NCBI GenBank assembly: GCA_022825185.1
Contig: JAJDYK010000032.1
Coordinates: 1 to 7,920, forward strand
Direction of reading: 5' to 3'
DNA: 7,920 bases
DNA from: Candidatus Latescibacterota bacterium
GTDB taxonomy: Bacteria; Latescibacterota; UBA2968; UBA8231
In this document: positions 1 through 5,991 of the stretch, one piece after another
Numbering within the stretch: position 1 is the first letter of the stretch
Layout: each line of letters opens with the position of its first letter
Translations under genes and position numbers: made by a program
Notes under the pieces: model-generated
What the model was told of the DNA's origin: nothing
Database searches by the model: none
Seen by the model: only the letters and a program-made list of their open reading frames with translations

Positions 1-690
1 GACGACGCTGCCCGTGACCACGAAGCCCGCGCCGGCCTCCACCTTGGCCCGCGCCACCCCCGGTTCGCGGATGCCGCCGCCGACGATGACCGGCACCGAA
101 ACGCAATCTGCTACCGCGCTCACCATTTCGTCGGGCACAGACGCGCATGCGCCGCTGCCAGTTTCTAGATAAATAAGCCTCATGCCCAAGTACTCGGCCG
201 CCAAGGCGTGGGCCATGGCGATGTCGATCTTGTCGCGCGGAATGGGCCGAGTATCGCTCATAAATTCCACGGATGTCAAGGTCCCCGACTCGACCAGCAT
301 ATACCCGGTGGGGATGGTCTCAATGCCGTATTCGTGGATCAAGGGAGCGGCTTTGACGTGCTCGCCGATCAAGAGCTCGGGGTTGCGCCCGCTGACCAGC
401 GACAGAAAGAGGATCGCATCGGCCGTCGGCACCACTTGGCCCGAGCTTCCGGGAAAGCTGATCACCGGCACATCGACCTTGGCTCGGACGCGCTCAAAAC
501 AAACCGCGTTGCGCGACGAGAACATCAGGCTCGTGCCGATGAGGATAGCATCGGCCCCGGCCGCAACGCAGAGCTGGGCGCGAGCCTCCAACTCGTCTGG
601 AGCCAACCGATCTGGATCCAGCAGAGGCAGGTAGCCAGCGCCGCGGTGGTGGCGGATGTCTAGTAAGTGCTGCAGTACACTGCTAGCCAC
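1..690 (-). CDS. Geranylgeranylglyceryl-phosphate synthase family protein (group II GGGPS/PcrB-like), 3'-truncated by the window edge
   Basis: I translated 230 codons from GTG at 690 with no stop before the window edge. Group II members are about 250 residues, so perhaps 20-30 are missing. The family is a TIM-barrel prenyltransferase joining geranylgeranyl (or a related) diphosphate to sn-glycerol-1-phosphate, the first ether bond of archaeal-type lipids. Visible family marks: LLDPDRL near residue 23 (Mg/diphosphate Asp), FPGSSGQVVP near 79, DAILFLSLVSGRNPELLIG near 91, IPTGYMLVESG near 126, the PIPRDK...AHALAAEYLGM stretch near 149-170, YLETGSGA near 174 and the phosphate-binding GGGIR near 204. 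The long SGRNP segment is group II rather than the Firmicutes PcrB type. The GTG lies 12 bases after the alaS TAG, in the same frame, behind a weak GGCGAG. TAG in frame upstream rules out a longer start except TTA/TTT codons. Substrate chain length and actual product are inference. Confidence 0.9.
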   Translation of the reverse strand, partial: MASSVLQHLLDIRHHRGAGYLPLLDPDRLAPDELEARAQLCVAAGADAILIGTSLMFSSRNAVCFERVRAKVDVPVISFPGSSGQVVPTADAILFLSLVSGRNPELLIGEHVKAAPLIHEYGIETIPTGYMLVESGTLTSVEFMSDTRPIPRDKIDIAMAHALAAEYLGMRLIYLETGSGACASVPDEMVSAVADCVSVPVIVGGGIREPGVARAKVEAGAGFVVTGSVV

Positions 691-702
691 AAATAAGCTC
701 GC

Positions 703-3336
703 CTATTTTAGCTGCTGCTCGACGATGCCCGCCACTTGCTCTAGCGCCTCGTCGAGTTTGCCTGGGTCGCGTCCACCCGCTTGGGCTAAGTGCGGTTTGC
801 CGCCGCCCGAGCCGCCCGCGAGCTGAGCCACGCCGCGCACAATGTCGCCGGCCTTCAGCCCGCGGCCCTTAATCAAGTCGTCGGTAACAACGGCGATAAA
901 AGAAACCTTGCCGCCGATGTCCGCCCCCAAGACGCCAACCCCCGAGCCCAAGCTCTCGCGCAATCCGTCGGCCATGGCCCGCAGGCTGGGCACGTCCTCG
1001 GCTTGGGTGCGTTGCGTCACGACCTTGACCCCTTGTACTTCTCGCGCCTCGTTCAAATTATTGCTTGCCTCTAGCGCCGCAACCCGACGCCGCAATTCGT
1101 CGAGGGACCGCTCCAACTGGCGGTTTCGTCCCAAGAGCGACTCGATTTTGTCCGCTAATTCTTCGGGCGCGGCATTGAGCCGAGTGCCCAACTCCGCCAA
1201 CACCTGCCGCCGTTGGCGCGCGACGCGCTCGGCACCTGCACCCGTCAATGCCTCGCTGCGCCGGACGCCAGCGGCAATGCCGCTTTCAGAAAACAAATCG
1301 AATGCGCCGATCTCGCCGGTCGAGCGCACGTGGGTGCCGCCACACAGCTCTAAACTAAAGTCGCCGATCCGCACCACGCGAACCTGATCGTCGTATTTTT
1401 CGCCGAAGAGCGCCTGCGCCCCCATGGCCTTGGCTTTTTCCAGTTCCTCTTGAAAGGCACTCACTTCTAGATCGGCGCGAATCTGCTCGTTGACTCGCTC
1501 CTCGATTTCGCGCAACTGCTCAGGTTCTACCGCGGCAAAATGCGAAAAGTCAAAGCGCAAGCGATCGGGCGCTACCAGCGAACCCATCTGCCCTACGTGG
1601 TCGCCGAGCGTCCGCCGCAGCGATTCGTGCAACAGATGAGTCGCCGTGTGGTTGCGCTCGGCGTCCATGCGCGCTTGGCGATCGACGCGAGCTTCTACTG
1701 CACCAGTCAACGCTTTGGTTTCACCTTCCACTAAGCGACCTCTGTGGACGATAACGCCATGTACCTTCTGCACGTCCTCTACTTCGACGATAAAATCTTT
1801 GCCCTCGATCCGTCCTCGGTCGCCGACTTGCCCCCCCGCCTCGGCATAGAAGGGGGTTGGGTCTAACACGAGCTGCACCCGGTCGCCCTCGCCTCCTTCG
1901 GCATGAATCACCTGAGCGCCTATTTCCAACTCGTCATAGCCTACGAAGCTCGCACCCCCACCAAAACCCGCGCCAGAACCGTCGCCTGCGCCATCAGCAG
2001 AACCCGCACCAGATCCAAAACTCGCGCCAAAGCCACCTTGGCGCGACCGCTGCCGCTGGGCTTCAAGCGCGTGATCGAATTCCTCCCGCTCGACCAACGG
2101 GATCCCCTGTTCACGAGCCATCAGTTCCGTCAAATCCAACGGAAAACCATAGGTGTCGTAAAGTTGGAAAGCATCACCACCTGTAATCTGTCCCTTAGCG
2201 GCAAACCGCGCGAAGATGTCCAAGCCGCGATCGAGAGTCTTGCCAAAACTCTCTTCCTCGGAGTGAATGACTCGGGCGATGTGGTCTTTCCTCGCCGTCA
2301 CCTCCGGGAAAACATGACCCATAGTTTCGCCCAACGTGCCAACCAACTGATGAATAACAGGATCGTGCTGATCGAGCTGACGAGCGTAGCGCGCGGCGCG
2401 GCGCAGGATGCGGCGCAGGACGTACCCACGGCCCTCATTGGAAGGCATTGCGCCGTCGGCCATGGTGAAGCAGAGCGCACGGACGTGGTCGGCGATGACC
2501 TGCATGGGGACGCGGTGCTCGCCGCCGTACTCTTTGCCCGTCAGCTCGGCAATGCGGCCGATAAGCGGCTGAAAGATATCGGTCTCGTAGTTGCTCTCGG
2601 CTCCCTGCAAGAGGCTGCACATCCGCTCAAAGCCCATGCCGGTATCCACGTGCTTTTCAGGCAGAGATTGCAACGCCCCGGTCTCGTCGCGGTTATACTG
2701 GATGAAGACCAAGTTCCAGATCTCGACCAAATCCCCCGTATCGTCAATGAGCATACGGCTATCCTGCGCCGCCAGGTCATCGCCCAAGTAGTAGTGAATT
2801 TCAGAGCAAGGTCCACAGGGGCCGGTCGCGCCCATTTCCCAAAAATTTTCCTTGGCCGGTAGGCGCACCACACGGCCCGGCAGCAGGTCGGTGCATTCGT
2901 ACCAGAACGCCTCGGCCTCCCCATCGGCTTCTACCGCGTCGTCGCCCTCAAAGACAGTGGCCCAGAGCCGCTCCTTTTCCAAGCCAAAGTGCCCGGTAAT
3001 CAACTCCCAGCCCCACTCGATGGCCTCTTTTTTGAAGTAGTCGCCAAAAGACCAGTTGCCCAGCATCTCAAAGAAGGTGTGGTGCCACGAGCTGTAGCCG
3101 ACTTCGTCGAGATCGTTGTGCTTGCCCGAGACCCGCATGACCTTCTGCGTATCAACCGCACGGGTGTAGTCGCGCCGACCCAAGCCCAAGAAGACATCCT
3201 TGAACTGGTTCATGCCGGCGTTGGTAAAATAGAGCGTGGGATCGTCTTGCGGCACGACCGGCGCACTCGGCACGCGCACGTGGCCCTTACCCTCAAAAAA
3301 ACAGAGGAACGCCTCCCTAATCTCCCTCGACTTCAT
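703..3336 (-). CDS. alaS: Alanyl-tRNA synthetase, full length
   Basis: 877 residues, the usual bacterial length (E. coli about 876). It charges tRNA-Ala with alanine in the cytoplasm and clears mischarged Ser/Gly. Class II catalytic core at about 1-240: RVSGKHNDLDEVG (68-80), HHTFFEMLGNWSFGDYF (85-101, motif 2) and GMGFER (233-238, motif 3). The tRNA-recognition region follows, with ADHVRALCFTMADGAMPSNEGRGY near 282-305. The editing domain has the zinc set HTATH (H563, H567) and CGGTH (C665, H669), all present. A predicted coiled coil lies at 728-757, then the C-terminal DHHA1-type domain with GGGKPHLAQAGG (844-855). The linker between the tRNA and editing domains (435-464) is a glycine-rich tandem repeat, listed separately. 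Start ATG 3336 has a good AGGAG seven bases upstream and overlaps recX by 20 bp, so translation is probably coupled to recX. Stop is TAG at 703. Confidence 0.98.
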   Translation of the reverse strand: MKSREIREAFLCFFEGKGHVRVPSAPVVPQDDPTLYFTNAGMNQFKDVFLGLGRRDYTRAVDTQKVMRVSGKHNDLDEVGYSSWHHTFFEMLGNWSFGDYFKKEAIEWGWELITGHFGLEKERLWATVFEGDDAVEADGEAEAFWYECTDLLPGRVVRLPAKENFWEMGATGPCGPCSEIHYYLGDDLAAQDSRMLIDDTGDLVEIWNLVFIQYNRDETGALQSLPEKHVDTGMGFERMCSLLQGAESNYETDIFQPLIGRIAELTGKEYGGEHRVPMQVIADHVRALCFTMADGAMPSNEGRGYVLRRILRRAARYARQLDQHDPVIHQLVGTLGETMGHVFPEVTARKDHIARVIHSEEESFGKTLDRGLDIFARFAAKGQITGGDAFQLYDTYGFPLDLTELMAREQGIPLVEREEFDHALEAQRQRSRQGGFGASFGSGAGSADGAGDGSGAGFGGGASFVGYDELEIGAQVIHAEGGEGDRVQLVLDPTPFYAEAGGQVGDRGRIEGKDFIVEVEDVQKVHGVIVHRGRLVEGETKALTGAVEARVDRQARMDAERNHTATHLLHESLRRTLGDHVGQMGSLVAPDRLRFDFSHFAAVEPEQLREIEERVNEQIRADLEVSAFQEELEKAKAMGAQALFGEKYDDQVRVVRIGDFSLELCGGTHVRSTGEIGAFDLFSESGIAAGVRRSEALTGAGAERVARQRRQVLAELGTRLNAAPEELADKIESLLGRNRQLERSLDELRRRVAALEASNNLNEAREVQGVKVVTQRTQAEDVPSLRAMADGLRESLGSGVGVLGADIGGKVSFIAVVTDDLIKGRGLKAGDIVRGVAQLAGGSGGGKPHLAQAGGRDPGKLDEALEQVAGIVEQQLK
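1945..2034 (-). repeat. Five-unit 18-bp imperfect tandem repeat in alaS encoding a Gly-rich linker
   Basis: Read on the coding strand the units encode GFGASF, GSGAGS, ADGAGD, GSGAGF and GGGASF (AlaRS residues 435-464), a GxGAxx six-residue pattern. The DNA units at 1963, 1999 and 2017 are the most alike (shared core like acccgcgccaga on the plus strand); those at 1945 and 1981 are more diverged, matching roughly 11 of 18 positions. The repeat lies exactly at the flexible junction between the tRNA-binding part and the editing domain, where length change should be tolerated. It keeps frame because the unit is a multiple of three. Confidence 0.8.
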
Positions 3337-3805
3337 TAGCTAACTCCTGCCATACCTGTTCGACCGCTGCTCTGGCCATTTCCGCATCGCAACCGCGCCG
3401 GGCCAACAAGCCCAGCATCCGGGGCTTGGCCTTGTCGGGTGCCAAGCCCCGGTAGCGCCAAGCCTGCTTGCTCAGCAATTCGACCGCCCGTTCACTCGAA
3501 TCGAGCACCGAGGCGTACTCGGCGAGGACCTCGTCAACGACGCCAGCGGCCACGCCTTTGTGTCTGAGATCCTGGGCTAGTTTGCGCACACCATAAGCCC
3601 GCGGCAACCGCGCCTCGACCCAGCGCCGAGCAAACTCGCGGTCGTCGAGAAGCTGCTGGCGCTGCAAGTTGGCGACGACCTCGGCGACGACCTCGGCGGC
3701 AAAGTCCTTCTCCCTTAGCTTGTCTCGCACTTCCGCTACGGACCGCGCCCGATAGCTGAGATAGCGATAGGCGGCGTCCGTGGCCTTTTGCAGTTGGTCG
3801 TCCAC
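3317..3805 (-). CDS. recX: Regulatory protein RecX
   Basis: 162 residues, typical for RecX. RecX binds RecA filaments in the cytoplasm and limits (or in some species modulates) RecA activity. The sequence shows the expected three-helix repeat family features: AAYRYLSYRARSVAEVRDKL (11-30), a second block with LLDDREFARRWVEARL (52-67), the YGVRKLAQDLRHKGV stretch (71-85), and a third helical block with MLGLLARRGCD (130-140). It is all-helical and charged, with no membrane segment. GTG 3805 directly abuts the recA stop (TAA then GTG), with only a distant GAGG upstream, so expression most likely depends on ribosomes finishing recA; this fits its role as a RecA partner. Its last 20 bases overlap alaS. 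An exact 12-bp duplication at 3671-3694 encodes AEVV twice. Confidence 0.95.
   Translation of the reverse strand: MDDQLQKATDAAYRYLSYRARSVAEVRDKLREKDFAAEVVAEVVANLQRQQLLDDREFARRWVEARLPRAYGVRKLAQDLRHKGVAAGVVDEVLAEYASVLDSSERAVELLSKQAWRYRGLAPDKAKPRMLGLLARRGCDAEMARAAVEQVWQELANEVEGD
3344..3348 (-). promoter_or_regulatory. Ribosome binding site of alaS, inside the end of recX
   Basis: On the coding strand AGGAG precedes ATG 3336 by seven bases. It lies within the last codons of recX and decides the alaS start, which gives the 20-bp overlap between the two genes. Confidence 0.75.
3671..3694 (-). repeat. Exact 12-bp tandem duplication inside recX
   Basis: The plus-strand 12-mer ggcgacgacctc occurs twice in direct succession (3671-3682 and 3683-3694). 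It encodes AEVVAEVV at about residues 37-44 of RecX, within a helix. It is in frame and looks like a small replication-slippage duplication, or chance in a helical, compositionally simple stretch. Confidence 0.7.
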
Positions 3806-4870
3806 TTATTCGTCGGCCTCGCTGGCCTCGTCTTGCCCTACCGCAACCTCGAGTCCCAACTCGACGCGTAGCTTGTGTTCTATTTCCGCGGCCACTGTTG
3901 CATTTTCGCGCAGAAAGGTGCGGGCGTTATCTCGGCCCTGCCCCAAGCGCTCCCCGTTGTAGGAAAACCACGCTCCACTCTTGTCAACAAGCCCTTTGGC
4001 GACGCCAATATCGATCAAATCGCCCTCCCAAGAAATGCCGATTGAGTCGCCGTGAAAGATCAGGTCGAATTCAGCTTCGCGAAAGGGGGGGGCCACTTTG
4101 TTTTTTACGACCTTGACCCGAGTGCGATTGCCGATATCGAGATCTCCGTCTTTGACGCGGGCGATGCGGCGGATATCGATGCGCACCGAAGAATAGAAGG
4201 GCAGAGCGCGCCCGCCAGTAGTAGTTTCCGGGTTGCCGAACATCACGCCGATCTTCATGCGCAACTGGTTGAGAAAAATCAGACACGTGTTCGAGCGGTT
4301 GATGGAGCCGGCCAACTTGCGCAGAGCTTGGGACATCAGCCGCGCGTGCAACCCCATGTGCGAGTCGCCCATATCGCCTTCCAACTCGGCCTGCGGCACC
4401 AGCGCGGCCACCGAATCCACCACGATAATATCGAAGGCACCGCTGCGCACCAAGGTATCGACGATCTCGAGAGCCTGCTCGCCCGAATCCGGCTGCGATA
4501 TGATTAGATTTTCGACATCGACGCCAATGCGCCGCGCAAAGCTGACATCGAGAGCGTGTTCGGCATCGATAAAAGCCGCGGTGCCGCCGCGCTTCTGCGA
4601 CTCGCGGACTGCATGCAGCGAGAGCATGGTTTTGCCCGCTCCCTCTGGACCGGATATTTCGACGATCCGCCCCTTGGGCAAACCGCCGATGCCCAGCGCT
4701 GCATCCACAGCCAGCGACCCGGTAGAAATCGCCTCCACCTCTTGCACCCCACCCTCGTCGCCAAGGCGCATAATCGATCCCTTGCCGTACTGCTTTTCAA
4801 TCTGCGACATCGCCAGTTCCAGCGCTCTGGCCTTGTTGCCGTCGGCGCTGTGTCCGTTCGCTTTCGCCAT
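3806..4870 (-). CDS. recA: Recombinase RecA
   Basis: 354 residues, normal RecA length. It is an ATP-dependent strand-exchange protein that also triggers LexA/UmuD self-cleavage in SOS-competent bacteria. Visible: N-terminal polymerisation helix with [19 protein letters not shown] (16-34), Walker A at 74-82 (GPEGAGKTM), Walker B at 148-152 (IIVVD), [18 protein letters not shown] (149-196 region, loop L1), [20 protein letters not shown] (201-220, loop L2, fully canonical), [18 protein letters not shown] (252-269), and an acidic tail ending ASEADE. The Walker A loop differs from the near-universal GPESSGKTT, but the Gly, Lys and Thr contacts remain. No intein. ATG 4870 has GGAGAG six bases upstream, and only 33 bp separate it from pgpA. 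No GAAC-N4-GTTC or CTGT-N8-ACAG LexA operator is visible in that gap. Confidence 0.99.
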   Translation of the reverse strand: MAKANGHSADGNKARALELAMSQIEKQYGKGSIMRLGDEGGVQEVEAISTGSLAVDAALGIGGLPKGRIVEISGPEGAGKTMLSLHAVRESQKRGGTAAFIDAEHALDVSFARRIGVDVENLIISQPDSGEQALEIVDTLVRSGAFDIIVVDSVAALVPQAELEGDMGDSHMGLHARLMSQALRKLAGSINRSNTCLIFLNQLRMKIGVMFGNPETTTGGRALPFYSSVRIDIRRIARVKDGDLDIGNRTRVKVVKNKVAPPFREAEFDLIFHGDSIGISWEGDLIDIGVAKGLVDKSGAWFSYNGERLGQGRDNARTFLRENATVAAEIEHKLRVELGLEVAVGQDEASEADE

Positions 4871-4876
4871 GAAAAT

Positions 4877-4882
4877 CTCTCC
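4877..4882 (-). promoter_or_regulatory. Strong ribosome binding site of recA
   Basis: GGAGAG lies six bases before ATG 4870 on the coding strand, the best Shine-Dalgarno match in the window together with that of alaS. It supports the annotated start and suggests recA can be translated independently of the upstream pgpA. Confidence 0.8.
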
Positions 4883-4903
4883 AATTAAAGTGTGGTATCC
4901 GTT

Positions 4904-5353
4904 CTAGCCCATCCACTCGACCAAATAGGACGACGAGCGAATGACCACGTTGCTGTACAGGCCGGCGACTATGTCGTCGGCCACAATGCCCCATCCCCCG
5001 GGCAGGGCTTCTAGTTGCCGCGCTGGAGGCGGCTTGACAATATCGAAGGCGCGGAAGACGAAGAAACCCGCGATAATCGTCCCGGCGCTTGGGGGCAAAA
5101 ATGCCACTGCAAAGAGAAAGCCCACCCCCTCGTCAATGACGACCTGCCCAGGGTCATCGCCCCATTCCGGGGCCGCCCGACCCGCGCTGTACACCCCAAT
5201 GACCGAAGCAGCTAAAAGCACTCCGATCCATTCCAGCACTCCCAAAGCGGGAACAAACAGCCAGTATAACAGGGCAACGAACGCGGTGCCAGCCGTACCG
5301 GATGCCCACGGGGCATAGCCGACAAAAAAGAGCGTGGCGATCAGTCGGTTCAG
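4904..5353 (-). CDS. pgpA: Phosphatidylglycerophosphatase A, probable CTG start
   Basis: PgpA removes the phosphate from phosphatidylglycerophosphate to give phosphatidylglycerol at the inner membrane, the step after PgsA. With the start proposed here it has 149 residues (family about 150-170). Family marks: LIATLFFVGYAPWASGTAG at the N-terminus (canonical form has PGT where this has SGT), DPGQVVIDEGVG, FFVFRAFDIVKPPP and GGWGIVADDIVAGLY, with several hydrophobic segments. The first in-frame ATG/GTG/TTG is TTG 5245, which would delete the conserved N-terminal block and leave 113 residues. Upstream there is only a TAG at 5371-5369. CTG 5353, 26 bases after the pgsA stop and about 11 bases after AGGA, is the likeliest start; CTG 5344 is an alternative. 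A sequence error is also possible. Its place directly behind pgsA supports the function. Confidence 0.88.
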   Translation of the reverse strand: MNRLIATLFFVGYAPWASGTAGTAFVALLYWLFVPALGVLEWIGVLLAASVIGVYSAGRAAPEWGDDPGQVVIDEGVGFLFAVAFLPPSAGTIIAGFFVFRAFDIVKPPPARQLEALPGGWGIVADDIVAGLYSNVVIRSSSYLVEWMG

Positions 5354-5364
5354 AAGAAACGCGT

Positions 5365-5370
5365 TCCTCT
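5365..5370 (-). promoter_or_regulatory. Possible ribosome binding site of pgpA
   Basis: AGAGGA on the coding strand overlaps the in-frame TAG that closes the pgpA frame upstream. The distance to CTG 5353 is about 11 bases, slightly long. It is the only Shine-Dalgarno-like sequence between the pgsA stop and the conserved PgpA N-terminus, so it favours a non-canonical start there over TTG 5245. Confidence 0.45.
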
Positions 5371-5379
5371 ACGCCGCGC

Positions 5380-5982
5380 TCAGGGTTCCTTATAGGAAGA
5401 GGTCGCGCGGAACAGGTAGTGAAAACCCGACAGCAGCGTCAGCAACAACACCCCCGCCAACAGTGCATTGGCCAAAAGCTGGATTAGCTGGTCGTCGAGA
5501 AAAAAGAGATGACCTGCGGCAAAGCGCCCCATCGCCTCCTCAAGGCCAATGACGAACAGAATAAAGATAACCGTGAAAAGCTGGACCGCGGTCTTCCACT
5601 TAGCCAAGCGCGAAGTGACCATCGGGCGGCCTCGGTATATCCCGTAGAGGCGCATGCCCGTGATCAGGATGTCGCGCCCGACGATGGGCAACACCAGCCA
5701 AAAATTGACCATTCTGTTCAACGCTAGGGCAATGAGTGCCGAAGTTACCAATATCTTGTCGGCCAACGGATCCAAGAAGCGGCCCAGCGGCGTTACTTGA
5801 TTGCCAGCGCGCGCTAGTTTGCCATCGTAGAAATCGGTCAGCGAGGCCGCGCTGAAGACGACGAAGGCAAGACTTTTCAAATACCAAGTATCGGTGAACA
5901 GCAGCAGCAAAAACAGCGGCGTCAAACCGATCCTGAGCGCGGTCAGTCCATTGGGCAAGTTAAAAATATCGCGCCGATTCAT
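5380..5982 (-). CDS. pgsA: CDP-diacylglycerol--glycerol-3-phosphate 3-phosphatidyltransferase
   Basis: An integral membrane enzyme that makes phosphatidylglycerophosphate from CDP-diacylglycerol and sn-glycerol-3-phosphate, the committed step to phosphatidylglycerol and cardiolipin. From ATG 5982 it has 200 residues, typical of PgsA. The complete CDP-alcohol phosphotransferase signature is present: D50, D53, G54, A57, R58, G67, D71 and D75. The N-terminal MNRRDIFNLPNGLTALRI is characteristic, and about six hydrophobic segments are visible (for example 19-30, 36-47, 78-90, 95-110, 134-147, 168-188). ATG 5982 is preferred over the upstream TTG 6012 because GAGG lies five bases ahead of it, because the family begins at this point, and because TTG would intrude into recR. 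The GAGG overlaps the recR stop, so the two are probably coupled. pgpA, the next enzyme, follows immediately. Confidence 0.96.
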   Translation of the reverse strand: MNRRDIFNLPNGLTALRIGLTPLFLLLLFTDTWYLKSLAFVVFSAASLTDFYDGKLARAGNQVTPLGRFLDPLADKILVTSALIALALNRMVNFWLVLPIVGRDILITGMRLYGIYRGRPMVTSRLAKWKTAVQLFTVIFILFVIGLEEAMGRFAAGHLFFLDDQLIQLLANALLAGVLLLTLLSGFHYLFRATSSYKEP

Positions 5983-5986
5983 TTCT

Positions 5987-5991
5987 ACCTC
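5987..5991 (-). promoter_or_regulatory. Ribosome binding site deciding the pgsA start
   Basis: GAGGT on the coding strand shares bases with the recR TGA stop and sits five bases before ATG 5982. It argues against the longer TTG start at 6012. Confidence 0.7.

Noticed and set aside
182..663. Two overlapping plus-strand open frames of about 150 codons
   Set aside because: They lie antisense to the GGGPS gene, whose translation matches a protein family over its whole visible length; the plus-strand products have basic/low-complexity composition and no recognisable motif.
660..705. Possible transcription terminator between alaS and GGGPS
   Set aside because: The GTACTGCAGCAC-like imperfect palindrome lies inside the GGGPS coding start and is not followed by a T-run on the coding strand.
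1903..2862. Plus-strand open frame of 319 codons
   Set aside because: Wholly antisense to alaS in a GC-rich region, where stop-free antisense frames are common; no domain recognisable.
4233..4907. Plus-strand open frame of 224 codons opposite recA
   Set aside because: It mirrors recA codons; Ser/Pro-rich product without motifs or ribosome site.
4904..5245. Short pgpA from TTG 5245
   Set aside because: It would drop the conserved N-terminal GYAPxxSGT block that is clearly encoded just upstream in the same frame.
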